In this document: piece after piece, positions 37,461 through 44,761 of the stretch
Layout of the letters: every line of letters starts with the position of its first letter
How positions within the stretch are numbered: position 1 is the first letter of the stretch
NCBI GenBank assembly: GCA_016714365.1
Contig: JADJNH010000007.1
Location: 496,001 to 560,000 of the forward strand
Source: Candidatus Vicinibacter affinis
Lineage (GTDB): Bacteria > Bacteroidota > Bacteroidia > Chitinophagales > Saprospiraceae
DNA length: 64,000 nt
Direction: 5' to 3'
The notes under the pieces: model-generated
Told to the model about the DNA's origin: nothing
Seen by the model: only the letters and a program-made list of their open reading frames with translations
The model's database searches: none
Program-made: the position numbers and the translations under genes

Positions 37461-37525
37461 CGGCCTTATTTTCCGATAAGAGGGCCTTCGTTACCCATTT
37501 CGATGGGTGGTCGTGGGCTTTTTTT
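37461..37525 (+). ncRNA. candidate small structured RNA with its own terminator
   Basis: TACTTTTG (37453-37460), an exact TAnnTTTG, precedes two hairpins. The first is CTTAT-TTTCCG-ATAAG flanked by GGCC/GGGCC. The second is ACCCAT-TTCG-ATGGGT (37493-37508), a perfect UUCG-capped stem extended by GCCTTCG/CGTGGGC and ending in seven Ts (37519-37525). No reading frame is present. The -33 element is missing, so transcription is a prediction. Confidence 0.4.
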
Positions 37526-37589
37526 ATTGTCTCTTGACTGTTTATATCATTAACTTAACGTTTTCATAACTATTTTAGTTCTTTGAATT

Positions 37590-37769
37590 GGAATTATCTA
37601 TTATCTTGGCGAAGGTAAAAACCACCAATTTTTAGTGAAGCTTAATGAAAAACATCATTGGTTTAAGGAAATCCAAGCTCTTCCTCATCCGCGATTCATC
37701 ATGCAGTATAAAAGAAAGTATAAGTTGGCCTATATCCAAAAGTACCTGGACATGCTCCATGATTATTAA
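37590..37769 (+). pseudogene. SMUG2-type DNA glycosylase, 3' fragment
   Basis: Begins within the duplicated 39 bp (IIYYLGEGKNHQ) and continues the frame of the 5' fragment as FLVKLNEKHHWFKEIQALPHPR, then FIMQYKRKYKLAYIQKYLDM, to a TAA at 37767-37769. This is the missing C-terminus, with the family's HPRF motif. It has no start codon of its own before the match. Confidence 0.88.
37592..37630 (+). repeat. right 39-bp direct repeat flanking the inserted segment
   Basis: Counterpart of 32507-32545 with two mismatches; here it reads into intact SMUG2 coding sequence. Confidence 0.9.
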
Positions 37770-37809
37770 CGATGCGTTGACTAAAAGTTAATCTCATTTA
37801 ACAAGCCTT

Positions 37810-37831
37810 AAACTAGGGATCCCTAGTTTTG
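37810..37831 (+). promoter_or_regulatory. palindromic operator overlapping a -7 element
   Basis: A perfect 20-bp palindrome AAACTAGGGATCCCTAGTTT (37810-37829) whose right half is part of TAGTTTTG (37824-37831), an exact TAnnTTTG. The following ATG is at 37854. A dimeric repressor bound here would block the promoter. Confidence 0.6.
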
Positions 37832-37853
37832 CAGAAATTTTAAAAAATACAAA

Positions 37854-38381
37854 ATGAAAAAATTATCAATTCTATTCGTTTCTTTTCTTGTGGTGGTTGC
37901 ATGTAAAAATGTAGACCAATTCAGAGCACCAATCGAGGCCCTTACTGCTGAGTGGTCTAAAGCAGGTACTGCCGTAACAGATGCAGGTACTCAAGTAGGC
38001 GCTGTAGTTTCTTCACTTACTGCACTTCAGGACAGCATGATGATTGATCCTGCTCTTAAACTAAAACCAGCTACTGTAACAACACTTGATAGCTTGAAAA
38101 ATACTTTTATGGCTCAAGTTCAAGGTCTGGGTAATTTAAGTACAGAAATTACTGGATTTTCTGAAAAATGGGCTACTATGACTGCTGAAGTAGATGCTTT
38201 AAGCACTGGTCTTAAAGAAGGCAAATTAGAAGGAGATGTAATGGCAAAAATCAATGAATTGAAAACATCTGCTGCTTCTGCTACCAGCATGATTGACACT
38301 TGGAATTCAAGCACCATGAGTGCAAAAGAAGCTGCTATGAAAGCATACGATTCTTTTAAGCAAACATTGATGGCGAAGTAA
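37854..38381 (+). CDS. alpha-helical lipoprotein, function unknown
   Basis: A 175-residue product with a lipoprotein signal (MKKLSILFVSFLVVVACKN, lipidation Cys in VVAC). The mature part is Ala/Thr/Ser-rich and fully helical by pattern, with heptad-like spacing (VGAVVSSLTALQD, LEGDVMAKINELKTSAASA), suggesting a coiled-coil or helical bundle on the periplasmic face of the outer membrane. It is a single-gene unit between a palindromic promoter and a strong terminator, which suggests tight regulation and possibly high expression. No family is recognised. Confidence 0.8.
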   Translation: MKKLSILFVSFLVVVACKNVDQFRAPIEALTAEWSKAGTAVTDAGTQVGAVVSSLTALQDSMMIDPALKLKPATVTTLDSLKNTFMAQVQGLGNLSTEITGFSEKWATMTAEVDALSTGLKEGKLEGDVMAKINELKTSAASATSMIDTWNSSTMSAKEAAMKAYDSFKQTLMAK

Positions 38382-38407
38382 TCTTCACCATAGGTGAAAA
38401 AATATAA

Positions 38408-38434
38408 GGGGCGCTAAATCGCCCCTTTTTTTTT
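38408..38434 (+). terminator. strong intrinsic terminator after the lipoprotein gene
   Basis: GGGGCG (38408-38413) pairs with CGCCCC (38420-38425), six-base loop, then nine Ts. Confidence 0.9.
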
Positions 38435-38454
38435 GCCCCTATCGAGCAAAGTTC

Positions 38455-38633
38455 AATCCCAAAATTGTCATTAGAATTCTATTACTAGCCAAAATAGCTT
38501 TAAATGCAAGCCTCTTCTCGAAATTCGTGCTCTATGAAATATAACTTCACCTCCGCGCGAATTTCTTTCGAGGAGTCTTGCCTTTGTTGCTCTTTTGACT
38601 CTCACTACGAACTCTAATGACAATTTTGGGATT
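38455..38633. repeat. MITE-like imperfect palindrome
   Basis: Terminal arms 38455-38479 and 38609-38633 are inverted copies matching at 24 of 25 positions (AATCCCAAAATTGTCATTAG at the left end). The interior is more loosely symmetric, for example CTTCTCGAAATTCGTGC against CTCCTCGAAAGAAATTCGCG on the other strand. No transposase is encoded; the size (179 bp) and symmetry resemble a non-autonomous element. Confidence 0.7.
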
Positions 38634-38698
38634 ATTTCAGCTTACCATAAAGACGGTTTGGTTGCAAGGAGTATCGTGGTGAATTAATAAAAGCCCTC

Positions 38699-38706
38699 TA
38701 TATTTG
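38699..38706 (+). promoter_or_regulatory. -7 element of the methyltransferase gene
   Basis: TATATTTG, an exact TAnnTTTG, 35 bases before the ATG at 38742. Confidence 0.45.
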
Positions 38707-38741
38707 CAACAATCCTAAACGGGAATTAATATTTTAGATTC

Positions 38742-39530
38742 ATGCAGGAAAGACATATAGACCGAAAACTCTACTTCAACGAACAATCAATCACCACTGA
38801 GAAATATGTAATCCCCTACATTCGGGAAATCCGAAACATTGATACAAACTCGGTAATTCTTGAAGTTGGTTGTGGGGAAGGAGGAAACCTGGAACCATTT
38901 TTAAAAATGGGTTGCAAAGTTTATGGAATTGATATTTTAGATCACCAAATTCAAATTGCCCGGAGAATTTTTGAAGATCATCCAATGAATCATAATTTGA
39001 ATTTAATCGCAGAAGACATATACAAGATCAAACCAGAAGCGCTTCCCTCTTTTGATGTTATTTTTCTAAGAGATGTTATTGAGCACATCCCAGATCAACA
39101 AAAGTTCATGCATTTTATTAAATCATTTTTAAAAGCAGACGGAGTCATATTTTTTGGATTCCCACCATGGAGAATGCCATTTGGCGGGCATCAACAAGTA
39201 TGTCAACATAAATTGCTCTCCAAACTTCCTTATTTTCATCTGCTCCCACAATTCTTATACTCAGGTGTTTTGAAATTATTCGGAGAAAGCCAGGCGCTCA
39301 TTGATGGCTTGGCAGAAGTGAAAGAAACAGGAATCAGTATTCAGGAATTCTTTCGATATCTAAAAAAATCGGGTTTTGAAATTGTGCGCGAAAATCATTT
39401 TCTGATTAACCCGAATTATGAGATTAAATTTAATTTAAAACCTCGATTGCTACCGCCAATATTTAAAATTCCCTGGCTGTGTGATTTTTATACAACCGCC
39501 ATCTATTGTGTGGCGAAAAAGAAACTTTAG
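38742..39530 (+). CDS. class I SAM-dependent methyltransferase
   Basis: A 262-residue cytosolic methyltransferase. Motif I is VILEVGCGEGGNLEPFLKMG with the acidic motif II VYGIDI; the post-motif FDVIFLRDVIEHIPDQQKFM matches the Methyltransf_11/UbiE-like pattern. The C-terminal 100 residues (PPWRMPFGGHQQVCQHKLLS and on) form an aromatic-rich cap typical of small-molecule or polysaccharide methyltransferases. The substrate cannot be told from sequence. It is a single gene, convergent with the TauE/SafE-type gene (five bases between stops). Confidence 0.85.
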   Translation: MQERHIDRKLYFNEQSITTEKYVIPYIREIRNIDTNSVILEVGCGEGGNLEPFLKMGCKVYGIDILDHQIQIARRIFEDHPMNHNLNLIAEDIYKIKPEALPSFDVIFLRDVIEHIPDQQKFMHFIKSFLKADGVIFFGFPPWRMPFGGHQQVCQHKLLSKLPYFHLLPQFLYSGVLKLFGESQALIDGLAEVKETGISIQEFFRYLKKSGFEIVRENHFLINPNYEIKFNLKPRLLPPIFKIPWLCDFYTTAIYCVAKKKL

Positions 39531-39535
39531 TCAAT

Positions 39536-40315
39536 TTAAAGATGGATCCCGAGCATTCCAAATACCCCAAATAAATGCAGTAAGGTAAATATCATAATGG
39601 CGATTAAAAAATAATAAGCCACCTTGTCTGCATTTGGAATTTTACTTACCGTGTGCGCGGTTATCCAACCACCTGCCCCCTGACCCAAAGCAATGGTTCC
39701 TCCCACCTTCCAATCTACATATCCCATGAAATGAAAAATTCCTATTACAATAATTGTATACGAGGTGACCATCAGGACTTTTACAGCATTGGCTTCGATG
39801 ATTGGAAGTTTTGCGATGTAAACCATTACTGCAAGAAAAAAAATGCCCATACCCATCTGAATAAAACCACCATAAAATCCCAGTGCCAGAAAAACAGGAA
39901 TATAAATCCATGGTTTTAGACCTGATGAAAACATCACACGGGTGGTCCACTTTTTAGATTGAATAATCATCAGAACCAGCAAGGCGAGTACAAGATATTT
40001 ATAAACCAATTTAAATCCGTCGGGGCTTATACGTATGGCAACTACAGCGCCCACAATGGCTCCAATAATACCAATGACCAAATAATGCCAGGTTTCTTTT
40101 AATGGAATTTTTTTATTCCTTTGAAATGCCTCCAAACTAGCCAATCCTTGAACAAATATTCCAATCCTGTTGGTGCCATTGGCCAGATTTCCAGGCATGC
40201 CCATGATTTCAGTCAAAAAACCTAAAGTGAGCACAGACCCGTTACCGGCAAGCGTATTGATGCATCCTGCAAAAAAACCACCCGTAATAGCCAGGAAAAT
40301 TTCATAAGCTGTCAT
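39536..40315 (-). CDS. TauE/SafE-family membrane permease
   Basis: A 259-residue membrane protein with about eight helices in two similar halves. It carries the family's Gly-rich N-terminal helix (ITGGFFAGCINTLAGNGSVLTLGFL) and the second-half counterpart LALGFYGGFIQMGMGIFFLA. Family members are proposed sulfite, sulfoacetate or other organo-sulfonate exporters; the substrate here is unknown. Its start overlaps the end of the epimerase gene by 14 bases, so it is translationally coupled and is the last gene of the minus-strand cluster. Confidence 0.87.
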   Translation of the reverse strand: MTAYEIFLAITGGFFAGCINTLAGNGSVLTLGFLTEIMGMPGNLANGTNRIGIFVQGLASLEAFQRNKKIPLKETWHYLVIGIIGAIVGAVVAIRISPDGFKLVYKYLVLALLVLMIIQSKKWTTRVMFSSGLKPWIYIPVFLALGFYGGFIQMGMGIFFLAVMVYIAKLPIIEANAVKVLMVTSYTIIVIGIFHFMGYVDWKVGGTIALGQGAGGWITAHTVSKIPNADKVAYYFLIAIMIFTLLHLFGVFGMLGIHL

Positions 40316-40733
40316 TCTCTTCTTTAATTTCCTGACACAATTCTACCAACACCCCTTGAGTTGATTTAGGGTGTATAAAACAAATGAGTTTATGGTCTGC
40401 TCCTTTTTTTGGTTGTTCATTTAATAGGGTAAAGCCTTCTGCTTTTAATCTGGCCATTTCTAACTGAATATCCTCGACTTCAAAGGCGACATGATGTATC
40501 CCTTCTCCTCTTTTTTCAATAAATTTAGTGATGGGAGAATCTTCATCCAGTCCTTGTAATAATTCAATTTTACTCTCTCCAACTTTAAAAAAAGAGGTGA
40601 GTACTTTTTCTGATTCAACCAATTCCTCTTTATATGGAATTACTCCGAGCAGTCTGGCGTATAAGTCATTTGCCTGTGACATATTTTTAACTGCTATACC
40701 CAAATGCTCTATTTTTTTTAATCGGGAGATCAT
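40302..40733 (-). CDS. mce: methylmalonyl-CoA epimerase
   Basis: Interconverts (2R)- and (2S)-methylmalonyl-CoA, linking propionyl-CoA metabolism to succinyl-CoA. The 143-residue vicinal-oxygen-chelate protein has the metal ligands in KKIEHLGIAVKN (His), EGIHHVAFEVED (His) and the C-terminal GVLVELCQE (Glu), plus the family's FFKVGESKIELLQ segment. Length is normal. It lies 24 bases downstream of the flavin oxidoreductase gene and overlaps the permease gene by 14 bases, so it is inside a minus-strand operon. No mutase gene is in the window. Confidence 0.93.
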   Translation of the reverse strand: MISRLKKIEHLGIAVKNMSQANDLYARLLGVIPYKEELVESEKVLTSFFKVGESKIELLQGLDEDSPITKFIEKRGEGIHHVAFEVEDIQLEMARLKAEGFTLLNEQPKKGADHKLICFIHPKSTQGVLVELCQEIKEENDSL

Positions 40734-40757
40734 ACGTTGATTTAAGTGAAGATTGAT

Positions 40758-41498
40758 TTATCCGAAAAGCTCGTATTTAATTTGTGTGCGGTCAACCTTT
40801 AATTCATTTAAAAGGTGCAACACAGTTTCATCAATAATTTCTGTCCATCCACAAATCATGAATAAATTATCCTTAGGGGACTTATACTTTTCATTCAAAT
40901 AAACAGGGTGAACATAACCATTGAAAAATGTTAAGTTATCTGTATTTGTCGGGAGTTTTGTCTCGCGGGAGAGACAGATACTTGCCCTAAAATTTTCAAG
41001 GTATTTGCACCAATCTATAATTTCTTCATAATACAAGATATCCTTTTCCTTCCGTACTCCAAAGATCAAGTGGATGCTTTTGTATTTCAATTTATTTCTC
41101 TCTACATCCTGTATCATCGATCTAAAAGGAACAACCCCTGCACCCGTACAAATCAGAATCAACGAATGATTGTTATCCTTTGGCAATACAAAACCACCGT
41201 CGGGGCCTTTAAATTTCAGCACATCTCCCTTATTGATGTCTTCAAAAAAATACTTGCTGGCCAAGCCGTTTTTTTTATATGAAATGCACAACTCAAACAT
41301 GTTGCTGCCATCACATGCATTGGCAATTGAATAACTTCTCCAACGTTCTGCTCTTTTTTGACCCAATGGTAAATCAAATGTAAAAAACTGGCCTGCATCG
41401 TACTGCAATACTTGTTCTGATTTTATTTTAAACCAAAACCTACGGGTAGTGGAGGATTCCATTTTCTGACCAATAAACTCAGCTTCATGCCAAAGCAT
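40758..41498 (-). CDS. FAD-dependent ferredoxin--NADP reductase-like oxidoreductase
   Basis: A 246-residue FNR-superfamily flavoprotein. The FAD-binding barrel carries RWRSYSIAN (the RxYS motif) and the GPDGGFVLP loop; the NAD(P)-binding domain carries LILICTGAGVVPFRSM and IHLIFGVRKEKDILYYEE; and the C-terminus has MICGWTEIID-ETVLHLL followed by KYELFG. There is no iron-sulfur domain, so the electron partner must be separate (ferredoxin, flavodoxin or a Rieske protein). It is second in the minus-strand cluster, 43 bases after the GHMP kinase gene. Confidence 0.87.
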   Translation of the reverse strand: MLWHEAEFIGQKMESSTTRRFWFKIKSEQVLQYDAGQFFTFDLPLGQKRAERWRSYSIANACDGSNMFELCISYKKNGLASKYFFEDINKGDVLKFKGPDGGFVLPKDNNHSLILICTGAGVVPFRSMIQDVERNKLKYKSIHLIFGVRKEKDILYYEEIIDWCKYLENFRASICLSRETKLPTNTDNLTFFNGYVHPVYLNEKYKSPKDNLFMICGWTEIIDETVLHLLNELKVDRTQIKYELFG

Positions 41499-41541
41499 AG
41501 TAGTGGGGGCATTATGTTAATTAATAAAGATAAAGCAATTC

Positions 41542-42456
41542 TTAGTCCACCAGATCCTTAAACGGGATAAGCTTTGAAAACCCTTTGCCGGCAAAATAAT
41601 CTTCAGTTTCCTTTTGAGATTTTTCACTGGAAACCAAGACCATGTCTCCTCCCCATGCACCAAGGCTTTTTACAGCACCCCAATAGTCACTGAACAACCG
41701 ATCTTTCACTTTAGTTTCCCCAAGGTAGTCCGCCATCATTTTCTCATGTTCATTGACCCAATTTTCAAAACCAGAGAGAGATTTGAGATCCAACAACTTC
41801 TCCGTCATGTCACTGGCTTTTTTAATAAGGCTCTTATCAGGATTTTTGGTACGAGCTATTTTGACCGCCTCGCGAGAATTGACTTTGGTTTGAAGTGGCA
41901 AGAAATAAAGTTGCGAAGAATAGATTGGATGAAAGTCCACTTCTTCCAGATCAATACTTCCATCTCCAAGGGTATAAAGAATGGGGCCTTCCGCATTTGC
42001 ACATGCTACATCGTAACCAGAACCATTCTCAACATCAAAATAAAGATGATAAGGGTTGACATCTGCCCAGGATGCCATATTATTAATTAAAGTAGAAGAA
42101 GATCCCAGACCCCAGTTTAAAGGGAAGTCCAGATAGTGATCCACTTTGTATTTTTTCCAGTGTGAAAGAAATTCAGAATTGTTGTTGCAACAAGCTTTAA
42201 AAATTTTTCTAAGGTATTTTGCCGCTGCTTCGTCGGTGGATTTAACCACATCGAGGCCCATAAGGTCAATCTCCGCTTCAAACCATTTCTTCCCCTGATT
42301 GTCATATGAGTTCCATAACACCTCTGAACCCGACAATTCCTGAACCTTCATCCGCTGTCCTAATTTCGTAGGCAGGGCCAGGCAAGTTGCGCCATGTAAA
42401 ACCAAGTATTCTGCACTCAGTAATACTTTACCCTTGGAAAAATATTCAGCTTTAAT
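41542..42456 (-). CDS. GHMP-family kinase with non-AUG start
   Basis: ATP-dependent small-molecule kinase of the GHMP superfamily, about 304 residues. The phosphate loop is LNWGLGSSSTLINNMASW and a later conserved segment is NGSGYDVACANAEGPILYTL. The N-terminal strand YFSKGKVLLSAEYLVLHGAT, typical of the family, lies upstream of any ATG, GTG or TTG. In-frame codons between the TAA at 42471-42469 and this strand offer only ATA (42462) or ATT (42456); I place the start at ATT. Mevalonate-pathway or LPS-heptose kinases are candidates; the polyprenyl synthase gene next door favours an isoprenoid role, as inference. It is first in the four-gene minus cluster. Confidence 0.75.
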   Translation of the reverse strand: MKAEYFSKGKVLLSAEYLVLHGATCLALPTKLGQRMKVQELSGSEVLWNSYDNQGKKWFEAEIDLMGLDVVKSTDEAAAKYLRKIFKACCNNNSEFLSHWKKYKVDHYLDFPLNWGLGSSSTLINNMASWADVNPYHLYFDVENGSGYDVACANAEGPILYTLGDGSIDLEEVDFHPIYSSQLYFLPLQTKVNSREAVKIARTKNPDKSLIKKASDMTEKLLDLKSLSGFENWVNEHEKMMADYLGETKVKDRLFSDYWGAVKSLGAWGGDMVLVSSEKSQKETEDYFAGKGFSKLIPFKDLVD

Positions 42457-42480
42457 ATATATAAAATTTTAAAATCGTTG

Positions 42481-42511
42481 CGAAGATACATTGTAAAATT
42501 AAATATGTCAA
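42481..42511 (-). promoter_or_regulatory. promoter of the GHMP kinase cluster
   Basis: On the minus strand TTG (42511-42509), 20 bases, TATCTTCG (42488-42481; one mismatch to TAnnTTTG). The start near 42475 leaves no ATG before the conserved kinase N-terminus. Confidence 0.5.
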
Positions 42512-42686
42512 CTAAAGGAACTTTTTTCGTGTAATCTTTTATGATCCAAATACAAAAGAATCTTTAATCTTAAAATTTCAATTGATCTAAATTTGATTGC
42601 AGTCCACATTTCAATTCTCAAAGCATGGCTCCTATTAAGAATAGAAGATCATTCGGTATGATATGAAGGACAAATACCGGACTGTA

Positions 42687-43661
42687 CTATTTGTCTCTTT
42701 CCGTTACAAAATAACAGATTTTTTCAAGTGATGCGCGTGCATCATTATCCGGTAAAGTCTTCAAAGAAATCAAGGCCTTATCGCGAAATTCAATCATACT
42801 TTTGGTAGCTTCCACAACCCCATTATGATCAAGAATAAAACGAATGGCTGCTTGAATTACCTTTGGGTCTTCTGAATTGGCACGGATCTGATTAATCAAT
42901 TGCCTGGATTTTGGCTGCGGTGCATTTTTCAATGCAACTATTAAAGGCAATGTCATTTTCTTTTCTTTAATGTCATTGATCCTTGGCTTACCTACACTCT
43001 CTTCAGACAAATCCATCAGATCATCTTTGATTTGAAAAGCCATTCCCAAATCGGAGCCAAACTGGTGCATCAATTTAAGCATTTCAGGATTCTGATTGGT
43101 ACTCAACACTCCACAACTGACTGAAGCAGCGATCAGGGAGGCTGTCTTTTGCCGGATGATCCGGTAATAAATTTCTTCGTTGATGTCTAGCCGCCGGGCT
43201 TTTTCCAACTGCAACAACTCGCCTTCACTCATATCTGTGACTGCCTGCGACAAAATTTTTAACATCGAAAACTGATCTCTTTCCAATGCAACCAACAATC
43301 CGCGTGACAACAGATAGTCACCAACAAGTACCGCAATTTTATTTTTCCATAAGGCGTTGATCGAGAAAAAACCTCTTCTTTGCTCAGAATCATCAACGAC
43401 GTCATCATGGACTAAAGTGGCCGTATGCAACAGCTCCACCATGGTTGCAGCAGAAAAAGAATGCTCATTAATGGGACCAAATACTTTGGCAGAAAGCAAA
43501 CTAATCAGTGGCCTGAATTGCTTACCTTTTGTTTTAACTATGTAGTAGCTAATTTTATCCAGAAGGGGAACTTTACTTGCAATCGCTTTCTTAAAATGAG
43601 TACCGAATTGGCTGAGTTCCTCTTTAATTGGCAACTTAATTTCGTCGAGACTAACTTTCAT
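42687..43661 (-). CDS. polyprenyl diphosphate synthase
   Basis: Trans-isoprenyl diphosphate synthase that condenses IPP with an allylic diphosphate, supplying quinone side chains or other polyprenyls. Both aspartate-rich motifs are present: LVHDDVVDDSEQRRG (first) and AFQIKDDLMD (second), with GKQFRPLISLLSA near the N-terminus. The 324 residues match octaprenyl/nonaprenyl synthases rather than short-chain FPP synthases. An exact -7 TATCTTTG lies at 43680-43673. It is a single gene, divergent from the DUF6427-like gene. Confidence 0.92.
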   Translation of the reverse strand: MKVSLDEIKLPIKEELSQFGTHFKKAIASKVPLLDKISYYIVKTKGKQFRPLISLLSAKVFGPINEHSFSAATMVELLHTATLVHDDVVDDSEQRRGFFSINALWKNKIAVLVGDYLLSRGLLVALERDQFSMLKILSQAVTDMSEGELLQLEKARRLDINEEIYYRIIRQKTASLIAASVSCGVLSTNQNPEMLKLMHQFGSDLGMAFQIKDDLMDLSEESVGKPRINDIKEKKMTLPLIVALKNAPQPKSRQLINQIRANSEDPKVIQAAIRFILDHNGVVEATKSMIEFRDKALISLKTLPDNDARASLEKICYFVTERDK

Positions 43662-43672
43662 GATCTTGGGTC

Positions 43673-43680
43673 CAAAGATA
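43673..43680 (-). promoter_or_regulatory. -7 element of the polyprenyl synthase gene
   Basis: TATCTTTG on the minus strand; a TTG (43705-43703) lies 22 bases upstream, slightly farther than usual. Confidence 0.5.
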
Positions 43681-43781
43681 GGGTAATCGGGTGATGATTA
43701 AACAATTCTTCCAATCATTTGGACTTGCGTAGGGTCTCCGGATTGAGCAGAATAGCCTATCTTGCACAAAAATACCGCTTA

Positions 43782-44759
43782 GTGCTCCAGCTTTTCAGGA
43801 AAAATATGCTTTTCAATGTCCTCCTGATAATTCCATATGCGTTTATTCTACATCTGGGATCCTGGTTTCGGCCTCTTCCTTTGGTCAACGAACCAAAAAA
43901 CTGGTTTTTCAATCTGGTTTTTAAAGATTACATTCAGGATCTTTCCTTTACTTTTATTGCTTCTGCGTTCTTAATAGCAATCCAGGCCATTCTGATCAAT
44001 CGGATTGTAAATAAATTCAGAATGAACCAGGATGCCCAATTGTTTCCCGGTGTTATTTATATTTTGTTTTGCAGTTTCCACCAGGAGACTATCAATTTTG
44101 GACCTGTATTAGTAGCCAATTTATTTTTCATACTCGCGCTTGGTTACATTCTGGATATATACGTTAAAAAAACAGTGCCGCTTCAATTATTTAATTTTGG
44201 ATTGTTTATTGGCCTGGCCAGTCTTTTTTACTTGCCTTATTATATTTATATTTTTCTGGGTGTTGTGGCCATCATACTTTTGAGGGGTATTTCTTTTAGA
44301 GAAGTTATCCAAATTATTGCAGGATATTTTAACGTGCATTTTTTACTTTTTACTTTCTTATATTTTTTTGAAAGTGAACATTTATTTTTTCCCTTGGAAG
44401 GAGGTGGCTACTTTAAGCCATATATTTTTTCATTTCATTTTGGATCACGGGGTCTTTTCCATATGGGAATGGTGTTTCTGATGTTGTCGATTGTGTTGGC
44501 GCAGTATAATTTTTTTCAAATCAGACGTTCCATCATCATTCAGAAGTATTATGATCTGATTTTTTGGACTTTGCTGATTTCATTTTTTTCGATGCTGTTT
44601 TTGGATGTAAGCAGCATCAGTCATCTTACTTTATTGATTACACCCATTTCTTTTCTGATAGGCTTATTGGTAACGAGGATTAAAAATCCTTTAATTTTAG
44701 AAACGCTTCACCTGATCTTTGTCTTTTCGGCCTTATTTTTGCAACTACAAAACTGGTAA
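43782..44759 (+). CDS. DUF6427-like integral membrane protein
   Basis: A polytopic membrane protein of about 325 residues with roughly ten helices, very rich in Phe, Leu and Ile. The N-terminal LFRKNMLFNVLLIIPYAFIL and the central GLASLFYLPYYIYIFLGVVAII followed by RGISFREVI match what I know of DUF6427, a Bacteroidota-specific family without known function. I place the start at GTG 43782 because it precedes the conserved FRKN segment. The ATG at 43806 would remove it, and a TTG at 43719 would add an unlikely extension. purQ starts two bases after the stop, so the two are cotranslated. Confidence 0.75.
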   Translation: MLQLFRKNMLFNVLLIIPYAFILHLGSWFRPLPLVNEPKNWFFNLVFKDYIQDLSFTFIASAFLIAIQAILINRIVNKFRMNQDAQLFPGVIYILFCSFHQETINFGPVLVANLFFILALGYILDIYVKKTVPLQLFNFGLFIGLASLFYLPYYIYIFLGVVAIILLRGISFREVIQIIAGYFNVHFLLFTFLYFFESEHLFFPLEGGGYFKPYIFSFHFGSRGLFHMGMVFLMLSIVLAQYNFFQIRRSIIIQKYYDLIFWTLLISFFSMLFLDVSSISHLTLLITPISFLIGLLVTRIKNPLILETLHLIFVFSALFLQLQNW

Positions 44760-44761
44760 TT

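Larger units (their letters stand above)
32546..37591. mobile_element. 5.05-kb segment inserted in the SMUG2 gene
   Basis: The segment separates the two SMUG2 pieces and is bordered by a 39-bp imperfect direct repeat of the gene itself. It carries two minus-strand T9SS cargo genes and, near its right end, a candidate small RNA. No transposase, integrase, terminal inverted repeat or replication gene is present. It could be a cargo or passenger segment moved by another element in trans, a decayed element, or an insertion by homologous recombination with a divergent SMUG2 allele. The type label is provisional. Confidence 0.55.
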
